DNA of 36,247 nucleotides from Ancalomicrobiaceae bacterium (GTDB lineage: Bacteria; Pseudomonadota; Alphaproteobacteria; Rhizobiales; Ancalomicrobiaceae), in the NCBI GenBank assembly GCA_031291595.1, contig JARLIU010000082.1, forward strand, positions 1-36,247. The letters run 5' to 3'. The position numbers and the translations under genes are program-made. The notes beneath the pieces are model-generated. The model was not told where the DNA came from and did no database searches. It was given only the letters and a program-made list of their open reading frames with translations. Shown in pieces: positions 7,485 through 16,351 of the stretch. Each line of letters begins with the position of its first letter. The first letter of the stretch is position 1.

Positions 7485-7688
7485 ATGGCGCTGTGTCTCG
7501 GCGAGATCGGCCTGGCGCCGGTGGACTTCTGGGCGGCGACGCCGCTCGAGGTGGCGGCGATGATCCGCGGCCGCCGGCACCGCCTCGATCCCGACCACGT
7601 CGCTCCGCCGTCGCGCGACGAGGTCGAACGGCTCAGCGCGGCCTTTCCTGATGATCGATCCAACCAACATGCTGGAGCGCGGACATGA
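7485..7688 (+). CDS. Second tail assembly chaperone, gp10.1-like (DUF2376 type); true 5' end unclear
   Basis: The ORF from ATG 7485 gives 67 residues beginning 'MALCLGEIGLAPVDFWAATPLEVAAM', the core of the short GTA gp10.1-type (phage tail assembly chaperone, DUF2376/TAC_6) family, whose members carry 'FW.MTP.EL'. The codons just upstream read PFPWDDV, which resembles the conserved N-terminus of that family, yet no ATG, GTG or TTG occurs in this frame back through the repeat and into gp10. Either translation starts at 7485 with a shortened N-terminus, or the product is made as a -1 frameshift extension of gp10. The stop overlaps the tape-measure start (ATGA). Function as a chaperone for gp11 is by family and position. 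Confidence 0.75.
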   Translation: MALCLGEIGLAPVDFWAATPLEVAAMIRGRRHRLDPDHVAPPSRDEVERLSAAFPDDRSNQHAGART

Positions 7689-8278
7689 GCGTTGATCCCT
7701 CGATGCTGGCCGATACCCACCAGACGTTCGACCAGCTGACAAAGTCGATGACCGGGCTCAACAGTCTGTCGACGAGCTTTGGCAAGTCGATCACCGAGGC
7801 CCTCAAGGGCGCGGTGGTGCAGGGCAAGCAGTTCGATACGGTGTTGCGCGGTCTCGCCACCGGCCTGTCGAACCGGGCGTTGAATGTTGCGCTCGCCCCG
7901 ATTTCGAACGCGATCGGATCCGGCATCAACCAGACGGTCTCGGGCGTTCTCTCCTCGATCTTCGGGCTGAGGTCCGGTGGCGTCGTCGCGGGCGGTCGCA
8001 TCCAGCCGTTTGCCGACGGCGGCATCGTCTCGAGCCCGAGCTACTTCCCGCTGTCAGGCGGCGGGACGGGTCTGATGGGGGAGGCGGGTGCGGAAGCGGT
8101 CATGCCGCTACGGCGCGGCCCGGACGGGCGCCTGGGCGTCACGGCTGCGTCCGGTCAATCGCCGCTGAGCGTCACGTTCAACGTCACGTCGCCGGACGTT
8201 GCCGGATTCGCCCGTTCGGAAGCGCAGCTAACCGGGATGTTAGCCCGCGCCGTCGGACGGGGACGGCGCGGGCTCTAA
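7685..8278 (+). CDS. Short tail tape measure protein (GTA gp11-like)
   Basis: A 197-residue tape measure protein, which sets tail length; GTA-type tails are short and gp11 homologues are about 200 residues, so this is not obviously truncated. The helix-rich N-terminal half ('FDQLTKSMTGLNSLSTSFGK', 'FDTVLRGLATGLSNRAL') is followed by the diagnostic block 'LRSGGVVAGGRIQPFADGGI' (about residues 95-115) and 'GLMGEAGAEAVMPLRRGPDG' (about 128-147), shared by lambda-type tape measures. The ATG overlaps the previous stop by 4 bases. It ends at 8278 and is followed by an unusually long gap before gp12. Confidence 0.88.
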   Translation: MSVDPSMLADTHQTFDQLTKSMTGLNSLSTSFGKSITEALKGAVVQGKQFDTVLRGLATGLSNRALNVALAPISNAIGSGINQTVSGVLSSIFGLRSGGVVAGGRIQPFADGGIVSSPSYFPLSGGGTGLMGEAGAEAVMPLRRGPDGRLGVTAASGQSPLSVTFNVTSPDVAGFARSEAQLTGMLARAVGRGRRGL

Positions 8279-8655
8279 CACCGGTTCCGACGAGGAGGGG
8301 CTCACGGTTCCGATGTTGCAGGTTCGAGCCAACGCATGGCGCGCCGCTCGAAAATGATCTGGCGACCTTGGGTAGGTCGGTCCTTTCACGACTCTCATGT
8401 CCGGCGTTGGAACCCCGGTCCGGCCGCTTCTGATGCTCGATGGTCGGTCCTGGTGGACGACAATTTCCCGATGCGACCCGGACGTCGGCTGGATCTTCGA
8501 TCCGGCGGTTCGGCTTCGGCGCAAGATTGTCGTCCCGGTCCCATCGAACGACCCGGCTTGAGCAGTGTCGACTCCGAGCCTGATCGATGCCGAGACGTTA
8601 CTTGCGGGTAGCGAATGGTGCGTTGCGCAAGATCAAAACTCTCCGGGGCACGTAA
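8279..8655. other. Unexplained 377-base spacer inside the tail cluster
   Basis: No convincing gene is visible. A + strand frame at 8336-8611 and a reverse-strand frame at 8240-8524 are open but show no family pattern, no good ribosome site and rare-looking amino-acid use. The stretch has a lower G+C content than its neighbours, a repeated GGTCGGTCCT (near 8376 and 8440) and small inverted repeats such as GGATC-TTC-GATCC near 8491-8503. GTA clusters normally have gp11 and gp12 nearly abutting, so this is probably an insertion or relic. Confidence 0.6.
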
Positions 8656-9297
8656 ATGTCCGATGTCGCGTCCTTCCATGAAGTCGTCTTTCCCGTCGGA
8701 ATCGCACTTGGTTCGACCGGCGGGCCGCGGCGCAAAACCGAAATCGTGACGCTGGGCTCGGGCGACGAACGGCGCAACCTGCGCTGGGCCGATTCCCGCC
8801 GGCATTTCGATGCCGGATCTGGCGTGCGCTCGTTCGCCGACCTGGCCGAGGTCGTGGCATTCTTCGAGGCGCGACGTGGCCGTCTCTACGGCTTTCGCTT
8901 CAAGGACCTGCTCGACGACCGGTCCTCGACCTTCGGCGCGGACCCGGCGCCCCTCGATCAGCCGATCGGTTCGGGCGATGGCGCCACCACCGTGTTCCAA
9001 CTGACCAAGACCTACGGCGGCACCTGGGCGCGGCAGATCTCAAAGCCGATCGCGGGAACCGTGCGCGTCGCCGTCGCTGGAGAGGCAAAGCGTTTCGGCA
9101 GCGATTTTTCCGTCGATGCGGCGACCGGCCTCGTGACCTTCGCACCTGCGAGCGTTCCTGCTGCAGGCGCCGCCGTCACCGCCGGCTACGAGTTCCACGT
9201 GCCCGTCCGCTTCGATACCGACGACCTCACCGTTGCCCTCTCCCAATTCGCCGCCGGACATATTCCGTCGATCCCTCTGATTGAGATCCGCCCATGA
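8656..9297 (+). CDS. DUF2460 distal tail protein (GTA gp12-like)
   Basis: A 213-residue DUF2460 protein, the distal tail (Dit-like) ring that joins tube and baseplate in the GTA particle. The family signature runs from 'FHEVVFPVGIALGSTGGP' through 'RRKTEIVTLGSGDERRNLRW' (residues 25-45) and 'FEARRGRLYGFRFKDLLDD' (about 69-88); the second half has 'QLTKTYGGTWARQISKPI' and ends 'IPSIPLIEIRP', also typical. The ATG at 8656 is the first start giving this N-terminus. The stop overlaps gp13 by 4 bases. Assignment is firm from both sequence and order. Confidence 0.93.
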   Translation: MSDVASFHEVVFPVGIALGSTGGPRRKTEIVTLGSGDERRNLRWADSRRHFDAGSGVRSFADLAEVVAFFEARRGRLYGFRFKDLLDDRSSTFGADPAPLDQPIGSGDGATTVFQLTKTYGGTWARQISKPIAGTVRVAVAGEAKRFGSDFSVDAATGLVTFAPASVPAAGAAVTAGYEFHVPVRFDTDDLTVALSQFAAGHIPSIPLIEIRP

Positions 9298-10187
9298 AGA
9301 CGCTCGAACCGGCCTTGGCCAGCCATCTGACGCAGAAGGTCACCACGCTCGCCAATTGTTGGCGGCTGACCCGACGCGACGGCACCGTCCTCGGCTTCAC
9401 CGATCACGACCGGCCGCTCGTCATCTCGGGCGTCACCTACGACGCGGTGGCCGGCCTCGGCACATCCGAGACGGTCGCCTCGGCCGATCTGTCGGTCGGC
9501 GGCGGCGAGATCATGGGCGCGCTATCGTCGGCCGCGATCACCGACGCCGACATCTCCCGCGGGGCTTACGACGGCGCCACGATCGACGTCTTCCTGGTCA
9601 ATTGGGCCGACGTCGGCCAGATCCTGCACCAGCGTTCGGGCGTCATCGGCGAGGTCACCCGCCGCGACGGCAGCTTCGTCGCCGAAGTGCGTTCGCTCGC
9701 CGACGCGCTCGACCAGGAGCGCGGACGCATCTACCAGCACCGCTGCGATGCCGACCTCGGCGATGGCCGCTGCGGCATCGACCTGGCGTCCGCCGGCTAT
9801 CGCGGCTCGGGAACCATCGTCGCGGTCGAGAGCCGTACGCGCTTCTCGTCCGACGGGCTCGGCACCTTTGCTGCCGGCTGGTTCCAGCGCGGCCGCCTGG
9901 GCTTCGCATCCGGTGCGAACGCCGGGTCGGCGTTCGAGGTGAAGATCCATCGGTTGGCCGATGGCATCGCCCAGTTCGAATTGTGGCAGCCGGCCGCTGC
10001 GGCGATCGCCGTCGGCGACGCATTCGTTGTGAGCGCAGGCTGCGACAAGCTCATCGACACCTGCGATCAGCGTTTCGGCAATGCCTTGAACTTCCGCGGC
10101 TTTCCCCACATTCCCGGCTCCGACTACCTGCTCGCCCATCCGGCGCTGACGGCACTGCCGAACGACGGCAAGGCACTGGTGGCATGA
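9294..10187 (+). CDS. DUF2163 tail hub protein (GTA gp13-like)
   Basis: A 297-residue protein of the DUF2163 / phage conserved BR0599 type. Its N-terminal half has 'NCWRLTRRDGTVLGFTDHDR' (residues 21-40) and 'EVRSLADALDQERGRIYQHR'. Four cysteines, Cys151 and Cys160 in 'HRCDADLGDGRCGID' and Cys250 and Cys257 in 'SAGCDKLIDTCDQRFGN', match the set that binds an iron-sulfur cluster in the RcGTA hub and in lambda-type tip proteins. The C-terminal 'NALNFRGFPHIPGSDYL' is a family hallmark. ATGA overlaps join it to gp12 and gp14. The role is the hub at the tail tip; metal binding here is inferred from the conserved cysteines. Confidence 0.93.
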   Translation: MKTLEPALASHLTQKVTTLANCWRLTRRDGTVLGFTDHDRPLVISGVTYDAVAGLGTSETVASADLSVGGGEIMGALSSAAITDADISRGAYDGATIDVFLVNWADVGQILHQRSGVIGEVTRRDGSFVAEVRSLADALDQERGRIYQHRCDADLGDGRCGIDLASAGYRGSGTIVAVESRTRFSSDGLGTFAAGWFQRGRLGFASGANAGSAFEVKIHRLADGIAQFELWQPAAAAIAVGDAFVVSAGCDKLIDTCDQRFGNALNFRGFPHIPGSDYLLAHPALTALPNDGKALVA

Positions 10188-10660
10188 GTGCCGTGGATCA
10201 TGCTGACACTGACGCCGCCCGCATCGTTGCCGCGGCGCGTGCCTGGATCGGCACGCCGTACCGCCATCAGGCCTCGCTGAAAGGCGTCGGCTGCGATTGT
10301 CTCGGCCTCATCCGCGGCCTGTGGCGCGACCTCTACGGCACCGAACCGGAAGCGGTGCCGGCCTATGCGCCCGACTGGGCCGAGGCGGCCGGCCGCGAGA
10401 CGCTGGCCGAAGCCGGCCGCCGCCATCTGCTCGAACTCGCGGTTGCCGACGCCCGCCCCGGCGACGTCCTCATCTTCCGTTGGCGCGACGACGTTCCGGC
10501 AAAACACGCCGGAGTGCTGGCGACGCCGAAGACGTTCATCCACGCCTACGACGGTACCGCGGTGGTGGAATCCTCGCTGTCGTCCTGGTGGCGGCGGCGC
10601 ACCGCCTATGCCTTCCGCTTCCCCGCCCGGCCGCCGGCCCCCGCCGACCCCGTTGCCTGA
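10184..10660 (+). CDS. NlpC/P60-family tail peptidase (GTA gp14-like)
   Basis: A 158-residue cysteine peptidase of the NlpC/P60 fold. The catalytic Cys39 sits in 'GCDCLGLIRGLWRDLYG', with His108 in 'AKHAGVL' and His120 in 'FIHAYDG' completing the usual set. In GTA particles the equivalent sits at the tail tip and is thought to cut peptidoglycan cross-links as DNA enters the recipient; it is not a lysis enzyme in the usual sense. 'WIGTPYRHQASLKGVGCDC' near the N-terminus is the common signature of this phage peptidase family. The ATG overlaps the gp13 stop; the next start is 15 bases after the stop. Confidence 0.93.
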   Translation: MSAVDHADTDAARIVAAARAWIGTPYRHQASLKGVGCDCLGLIRGLWRDLYGTEPEAVPAYAPDWAEAAGRETLAEAGRRHLLELAVADARPGDVLIFRWRDDVPAKHAGVLATPKTFIHAYDGTAVVESSLSSWWRRRTAYAFRFPARPPAPADPVA

Positions 10661-10675
10661 TCGGAGCACATATCC

Positions 10676-13600
10676 TTGGCCACGATCCTCCTCTCGGCTG
10701 CCGGCGCGGCTGCCGGCGCCCTTCTCGGTCCGATCGGCGCCATCGGCGGCCGCGCGCTCGGCGCGCTCGCCGGCGCCATGATCGATCGCGCCCTCATCCG
10801 CTCGACGCTGCCCAATCAGACCAAAGGTCCCCGGCTCACCGACCTGTCGGTGCAGACCTCGACCGAGGGCGAGGACATCGCCCGCGCCTACGGCCGGGTG
10901 CGCCTGTCGGGCCAGGTGTTCTGGGCGACGCACTACGAGGAACAGACGGTGCGCTCCCAGGCCGGCGGCAAGGGCGGCCCGACGGTGCAGAGCTACGACT
11001 ACTACGCCAATTTCGCTGTCGGCTTGTGCGAAGGGCCGATCAACCGTGTCGCCCGCGTCTGGGCCGACGGCGTCGAACTCGATCTCTCCGCCGTGCAGAT
11101 GCGGGTCTACGAGGGGTCCGAGGACCAGTTGCCCGACGCGCTGATCGAAGCCGTGCAGCCGGGCGCCGTGCCGGCCTATCGTGGCCTGGCCTATGTGGTG
11201 TTCGAGCGCCTGGCGCTTGCCGACTACGGCAACCGCCTGCCGCAGCTCGCCTTCGAGGTGATTCGCGTCGTCGATACGCTCGAATCGCGCATTCGCGCCA
11301 TCACGCTGATCCCCGGCGCGACCGAGTTCGGCCTCGCCACCACGGCGGCAACCTCGCGCAATTCCAGCGGCTCGACCGTATCGGAAAACCGTCACGTCAC
11401 CTCCGCGCCGACCGACATCGCCGCCGCATTGGACGAACTGCAGGCGCTTTGCCCGGCGCTCGAACGCATCGCCCTCGTCGTCGCCTGGTTCGGCGATGAT
11501 TTGAGGGCGGGACACTGCACCCTGGCACCGCGGGTGGTGTCGAATACCCGTGCAGTGACGCTGTCCTGGTCGGTTGCCGGCCTCGATCGAACGGCGGCTC
11601 GCCATGTGTCCTACGTGACACCGGCCCTCAGCTACGGCACGTCGACGACCGCGACGATCGCTGCTTACGGCGGTACCCCGGACGACGCGAGCGTCGTCGC
11701 CGCGATCCGGGCGATCAACGCGCGCGGGCTCAAAGTGACGCTCTATCCCTTCATCCTGATGGATATTCCGCCGGGCAACACGCTCCCCGATCCCTATGGC
11801 GGCACGGCTCAGGCGGCGTTCCCCTGGCGCGGCCGCATCACCGTGTCGCCGGCACCGGGAATGGCCGGCTCGCCCGACCGGAGCGCCGCCGCGGCAGCCG
11901 ACATCGCCACCTTCGTCGGGTCTTGCCGCGCCGCCGATTTTGCCGTTTCCGGGACTGCGGTCGTCTATTCCGGCGCGACGGAATGGAGCTTCCGGCGCAT
12001 GCTGCTGCACTACGCCAGCCTCGCCAAGGCGGCCGGCGGTGTCGACGCCTTCCTGCTCGGCTCGGAACTGCGGGGTCTGACGACGTCGCGTTCGGCCAGC
12101 GCGACCTATTCGTTCGTCGATGCGCTCGTCGCACTCGCCGGCGACGTCAAATCGATCCTCGGGTCGTCAACCAAGGTGTCCTACGGCGCCGACTGGTCGG
12201 AATGGTTCGGCCACCACCCGGCCGACGGCTCGGGCGACGTCTATTTCCACCTGGATTCGCTGTGGGCCTCGCCGAACGTCGATTTCATCGGCATCGACTG
12301 CTACGTGCCGCTCGCCGACTGGCGCTATGGCAACCATCTCGATGCAACCGTGGCCGAGACCGCCTGGGACATCGACTATCTCCGCACCCGGGTGCAGTCG
12401 GGGGAGGGGTACGACTGGTACTACGCCAGTTCGGCCCACAGGTCGGCCCAAGTTCGCACGGCGATCACCGACGGCGCCTATTCGGAACCTTGGATCTGGC
12501 GTTTCAAGGACTTGGCCGGCTGGTGGCAGTCGCCGCACTACAACCGGCCTGGCGGCGTCAGGGCGTCGAGCCCGACCATCTGGGTGCCGCGCTCCAAGCC
12601 GATCTGGCTGACCGAGGCCGGCTGTCCGGCGGTCGATCTCGGCGCCAACCAGCCGAACATGTTTCCCGACGCCAATTCCTCCGAAGCTGGACTGCCGTAT
12701 TTCTCGCGCGGCGCCCGCGACGATCTGATGCAGCGGCGCTACTGCGAGGCGATGCTCTCCGCCTGGGATCCGGCGGATCCGGACCACGTGCCGGCAGCAA
12801 CGCTGGTGACGACGTCAGGGGCTCGAATCGTCGATCCGGCCACGATCCATCTGTGGACCTGGGATGCGCGCCCGTTCCCGGCCTTCCCGGCGCTGGCCGA
12901 CGTCTGGGCCGACGGCGCCAATTGGGCCACCGGCCATTGGCTGAGCGGTCGGCTGGGCGGCACCAGCGTCGAAGCGCTGATCCGCGCCATTCTCGCCGAC
13001 TGCGGCTTCACCGCGGTCGACGCGCAGGCGGTGGGCGGCCACGTCGACGGCTACCTGATCGACAGTAACATGTCGGCGCGGGCCGCGCTCGAACCGCTGC
13101 TGACCGCCTGGCAGATCGATGCCATCGATACCGGCACAACCATCCGTTTCGCTGGCCGGTCGCGGCGTGTGGCGACGACGATCGGCGACGATGACCTCGT
13201 CGATCCCGGCAATGCCGAGGTCGTCGAAGTCAAGCGGACGGAAGAAACCGATCTGCCGCACGAAGTCTCGGTGACGGTCTCGGACGCGCTGAGGGATCAT
13301 CGCCGCTCGACAGTTACGTCGCGCCGCCTCTCGGGCTACAGCCAGCGGGCGACGCGCGCCGATTTGCCGGTGGTGGCACCCCTCGACGTGACTCTCGGCA
13401 TCGCCGACGAATGGCTGCACGACCTGTGGATCGGCCGGGAATCGGTCAATTTTTCCGTGGCCGTCAGCATGGCCGGGCTCGAGCCGGGCGATATCGTCAC
13501 GGTCTCGACCGGCGGTGCCGATCGCACCGTGCTGATCGAAAAGATCACCGACGGCGCCGAGCGCGCCATCGCGGCACGCAGCATCGACCCCAGCCTCTAC

Positions 13601-14602
13601 GGCCCGGTCCCGGTGGCGGTGCGCTCGGTCAACGCCGCCGCCGCCGTGGCCTACGGCCGGCCGACCGTCCATGTACTCGACATCGCCCATGCGACCGACA
13701 GCGATCCGGTCCATCGTCCCTATCTCGCCGTCTCTGCCGATCCCTGGCCGGGCTCGGTCTCGGTCTGGCGACAGGCAAGCGGTGGCGGGTCCTTCAGTCT
13801 CGTCGCCAGCGCCGACAAGCGGGCGACGCTGGGGCTGACCACCACTGCCGTCGTTCCCGGTGCGGTCAGCCGCTGGGACTATACCCAGGCGATCGGCGTC
13901 GAGATCTTCGCCGGGACGCTTTCCTCGGCGAATGAGGCGGATGTGCTCGGCGGCGCCAATCTGGCGGCGGTGCAGAATCTGGCCGGCGTCTGGGAGGTCT
14001 TCCAGTTTGCCGATGCCACGCTGACGAACCCGCAGACTTACCGGCTGTCGAAGCTCCTGCGCGTGCAGGGCGGTTCGGACGATGCGTGGAACGCCGCGAT
14101 CCCGGCGGGCAGCCCCTTCGTCCTGCTTGACGATGCGCTGGTGTCGCTGCCGATCGCCCAGAACGACATCGGCCGTGCCTTGGCCTTCAAGGTCGGCCCG
14201 GCGCGCGACGCCTATACGGCGACCAGCTATGCCGATGTCGCGGTCACGCCCGGCGGCCGCGGCCTGATGCCGTGGAGCCCGACGGACATCCGCGCCCGTC
14301 GCGATGCGGCGTCCGGTGACATCACCTTCAGCTGGATCCGCCGCTCGCGCGCTCCCGGTGCCGATGTCTGGAGCGCCGGCGACGTGCCGCTCGGCGAGGA
14401 GAGCGAGGCCTATCGGCTCGAGATCCTGTCATCGGGCGCGGCAATCCGCCGGTTCGACGTCTCGAGCCCGGCCTGCACCTACGCCGCGGCTGATCAGATG
14501 ACGGACTTCGGCAGCCTGCAAGGCACGTACGCGATCAACGTCGCCGAACTTTCGGCCCTGCTCGGGCCGGGCATCCAGCGCGCCGCGACCGTGACGCTCT
14601 GA
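10676..14602 (+). CDS. GTA gp15-like 'megatron' tail fibre / host specificity protein
   Basis: A 1308-residue protein, the largest in the window and of normal length for the family. It starts at TTG 10676 with a hydrophobic glycine-rich helix ('ILLSAAGAAAGALLGPIGAI'), typical of GTA gp15, then 'LTDLSVQTSTEGEDIARAYG' and 'WATHYEEQTVRSQAGGKGG'. The middle (roughly residues 430-730) is the GTA TIM-barrel-like domain, with 'YGADWSEWFGHHPADGSGD' and 'FIGIDCYVPLADWRYG'; a phage-tail_3-type domain follows at about 790-960. The C-terminal third is beta-rich. In the particle it forms the central tip and the receptor-contacting part. Whether the barrel still hydrolyses glycans is not known. Confidence 0.93.
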   Translation: MATILLSAAGAAAGALLGPIGAIGGRALGALAGAMIDRALIRSTLPNQTKGPRLTDLSVQTSTEGEDIARAYGRVRLSGQVFWATHYEEQTVRSQAGGKGGPTVQSYDYYANFAVGLCEGPINRVARVWADGVELDLSAVQMRVYEGSEDQLPDALIEAVQPGAVPAYRGLAYVVFERLALADYGNRLPQLAFEVIRVVDTLESRIRAITLIPGATEFGLATTAATSRNSSGSTVSENRHVTSAPTDIAAALDELQALCPALERIALVVAWFGDDLRAGHCTLAPRVVSNTRAVTLSWSVAGLDRTAARHVSYVTPALSYGTSTTATIAAYGGTPDDASVVAAIRAINARGLKVTLYPFILMDIPPGNTLPDPYGGTAQAAFPWRGRITVSPAPGMAGSPDRSAAAAADIATFVGSCRAADFAVSGTAVVYSGATEWSFRRMLLHYASLAKAAGGVDAFLLGSELRGLTTSRSASATYSFVDALVALAGDVKSILGSSTKVSYGADWSEWFGHHPADGSGDVYFHLDSLWASPNVDFIGIDCYVPLADWRYGNHLDATVAETAWDIDYLRTRVQSGEGYDWYYASSAHRSAQVRTAITDGAYSEPWIWRFKDLAGWWQSPHYNRPGGVRASSPTIWVPRSKPIWLTEAGCPAVDLGANQPNMFPDANSSEAGLPYFSRGARDDLMQRRYCEAMLSAWDPADPDHVPAATLVTTSGARIVDPATIHLWTWDARPFPAFPALADVWADGANWATGHWLSGRLGGTSVEALIRAILADCGFTAVDAQAVGGHVDGYLIDSNMSARAALEPLLTAWQIDAIDTGTTIRFAGRSRRVATTIGDDDLVDPGNAEVVEVKRTEETDLPHEVSVTVSDALRDHRRSTVTSRRLSGYSQRATRADLPVVAPLDVTLGIADEWLHDLWIGRESVNFSVAVSMAGLEPGDIVTVSTGGADRTVLIEKITDGAERAIAARSIDPSLYGPVPVAVRSVNAAAAVAYGRPTVHVLDIAHATDSDPVHRPYLAVSADPWPGSVSVWRQASGGGSFSLVASADKRATLGLTTTAVVPGAVSRWDYTQAIGVEIFAGTLSSANEADVLGGANLAAVQNLAGVWEVFQFADATLTNPQTYRLSKLLRVQGGSDDAWNAAIPAGSPFVLLDDALVSLPIAQNDIGRALAFKVGPARDAYTATSYADVAVTPGGRGLMPWSPTDIRARRDAASGDITFSWIRRSRAPGADVWSAGDVPLGEESEAYRLEILSSGAAIRRFDVSSPACTYAAADQMTDFGSLQGTYAINVAELSALLGPGIQRAATVTL

Positions 14603-14695
14603 GGTTTGCGCGCGGCCGCCGACAGTGCGGACCAACACCGGTCCGGCCCGATCCCCGAGCCGGACGTTTTTCCTCGATCGAGTGAAAGTGCGTTC

Positions 14696-16054
14696 ATGAC
14701 ATCGACGACCCGCTTGGGCCTGCCGCTGATAGACGCAGCGCAGGCGCAGAAACACGTCACCCACAACGAGGCGATCAACGCGCTCGACCAGTTGGTGCAG
14801 GCATCCGTCTTGACGCGCACGCTGGCGGCCCCGCCGGCGAGCCCTGCGGACGGTGATGCCTACATCGTCGCGTCGTCGCCGACCGGCGCCTGGGCCGGCA
14901 AGTCCAACGACATCGCCGCCTGGCAGGATGGCATATGGTGCTTCTATGCGCCGCGGCCGGGTTGGTGCGCCTGGGTGGTCGACGAGACCCGTAGTTTCGC
15001 TTGGTCGGGTAGCGCCTGGGTTGAAGCTTTCGGGCTTCTGGCCACGACGCTGCAAGGGGTGCAGTTGTTTGGCCTCGGCACGACCGCGACGACAGCCAAT
15101 CCGCTATCCGCCAAGGTGAACGCCGCGCTCTTCACCGCACTTGGCGTATCGGAGGGCGGCACCGGCGACCTGCGCTACACGCTCAACAAGTCGGCGACGT
15201 CCAACACCGTCTCGCAGCTCTACCAGGACGGCTATTCGGGCCGCGCCGAGACCGGTCTCTGCGGCGATGATCACTTCCATATCAAGGTTTCGGCCGATGG
15301 CGCGACTTGGACGGAAGCGGTCGACATCGATCCTTCAACCGCGACTGCGACGCTTCAGCAACTGGAACTGACCAATGCACTGTCGATTTCGAACGGCGGC
15401 ACCGGCGCGACGACGGCCGCCGCTGCGCGGTCGGCGCTGGGTTTGGGTGACGCGTCCGGCCTCAATGTTGGTGCAACGGCCGGCACGGTTGCTTCCGGCA
15501 ATGACAGCCGCATTACCGGGGCGCTGAGCGCTGCGACAGCGGCGGCCACCTATGCGCCGCTTGCCGCGCCGCAAATAACCGGCAGTATGAAGATCAGCAG
15601 CACCGCTCCGGGGCTGACGCTGTACAAGTCGGATGGCGGGACGGACGCCAAATATTGGGATTGGTTCGTCAACACAAATGTGTTGCGCTTTCGCGCGCTC
15701 AACGATGCGTTTTCGGCATCGGCGTTTTGGTTGACTGTCAATAGATCCGGCAATTCGATCGTATCGGCCGTTTTTACCGTTGGCGGCTTAGATGTCGCGA
15801 CGATTGGAGCTTCGTCGCTGACGCTCGGATCTGGTGTCTCGCTCATCTCCGGAGGCTGGGTGAAGAGCGCGTCCTATACCGTCGCGACGCTGCCGGCCGC
15901 TGGGACGGCTGGCCGCATGGTCCATTGCTCCAACGCCCGCATGTTCAACGGCACAGGCACACTCGAGGGGACCGGTTCCGGCACCGGCGGTCTCGTCGTC
16001 GACAATGGTGCGGCCTGGAAAATTGCCGGCACCAACATCACCGTTTCAGCTTGA
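14696..16054 (+). CDS. DUF2793 tail-fibre-like protein
   Basis: A 452-residue protein. The first 110 residues are a DUF2793 domain ('RLGLPLIDAAQAQKHVTHNE' and 'SPADGDAYIVASSPTGAWAG', 'WQDGIWCFYAPRPGWCAWV'), often placed after gp15 in alphaproteobacterial phages and GTA-like clusters. Next come fibre-type segments 'SEGGTGDLRYTLNKSATSNT' and 'ISNGGTGATTAAAARSALGLG', which are common in trimeric tail fibres, then a beta-rich tip with lower G+C (about bases 15600-15850). It is most likely a fibre that contacts cell-surface glycans. The ATG at 14696 is preferred; upstream in-frame codons to 14606 have no family match. Ligand unknown. Confidence 0.85.
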   Translation: MTSTTRLGLPLIDAAQAQKHVTHNEAINALDQLVQASVLTRTLAAPPASPADGDAYIVASSPTGAWAGKSNDIAAWQDGIWCFYAPRPGWCAWVVDETRSFAWSGSAWVEAFGLLATTLQGVQLFGLGTTATTANPLSAKVNAALFTALGVSEGGTGDLRYTLNKSATSNTVSQLYQDGYSGRAETGLCGDDHFHIKVSADGATWTEAVDIDPSTATATLQQLELTNALSISNGGTGATTAAAARSALGLGDASGLNVGATAGTVASGNDSRITGALSAATAAATYAPLAAPQITGSMKISSTAPGLTLYKSDGGTDAKYWDWFVNTNVLRFRALNDAFSASAFWLTVNRSGNSIVSAVFTVGGLDVATIGASSLTLGSGVSLISGGWVKSASYTVATLPAAGTAGRMVHCSNARMFNGTGTLEGTGSGTGGLVVDNGAAWKIAGTNITVSA

Positions 16055-16066
16055 GGATCTGCGGTC

Positions 16067-16351
16067 ATGGCTCTTCCGCCCAACGCCTACCTCTACGAAT
16101 TTCTCTATCGCGGCCAGGCAGCCGGAGGACCGGATGCCTCATCCTGGCACGTGATCATTGCCGTGCCGGGAACCGATGCGTTCGGCTCGCCAACGCTGTC
16201 GCTCAGCCCGGCCATGACGCCTGAGCAGGCGACAGCGCTCGGCATGTCCTTGCCCGACGCGATCGCCGGCATCAATGCCGCCACTCTCGCCGATCTTGCC
16301 ACGGCGCGGGCCGAACTGGCGTCGGCGCAGGCAAGGGTCGCCGCACCGTGA
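16067..16351 (+). CDS. Small hypothetical protein downstream of tail fibre
   Basis: A 94-residue protein starting at ATG 16067, 12 bases after the fibre stop, so probably co-translated. I do not recognise a family. The first half looks like a small beta fold ('YLYEFLYRGQAAGG', 'SWHVIIAVPGTDAFG'), and the second half is an Ala-rich helix ('DLATARAELASAQARVAAP'). The reading frame has the cluster's strong GC third-position bias, which supports real coding. Position suggests a fibre accessory or assembly chaperone, but that is only inference. Confidence 0.65.
   Translation: MALPPNAYLYEFLYRGQAAGGPDASSWHVIIAVPGTDAFGSPTLSLSPAMTPEQATALGMSLPDAIAGINAATLADLATARAELASAQARVAAP

Noticed and set aside
8300-8350. 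tRNA-like GGTTCGAGCC stretch near 8320
   Set aside because: Only a T-loop-like string; no acceptor, D or anticodon arms can be folded around it.
8336-8611. 91-residue + strand ORF in the tail-cluster spacer
   Set aside because: Unusual residue composition, no ribosome site, no family resemblance; treated as noncoding.
12815-13714. Long reverse-strand ORF opposite gp15
   Set aside because: Mirror of a GC-rich coding frame; Arg/Gly/Asp-rich antisense pattern typical of shadow ORFs.
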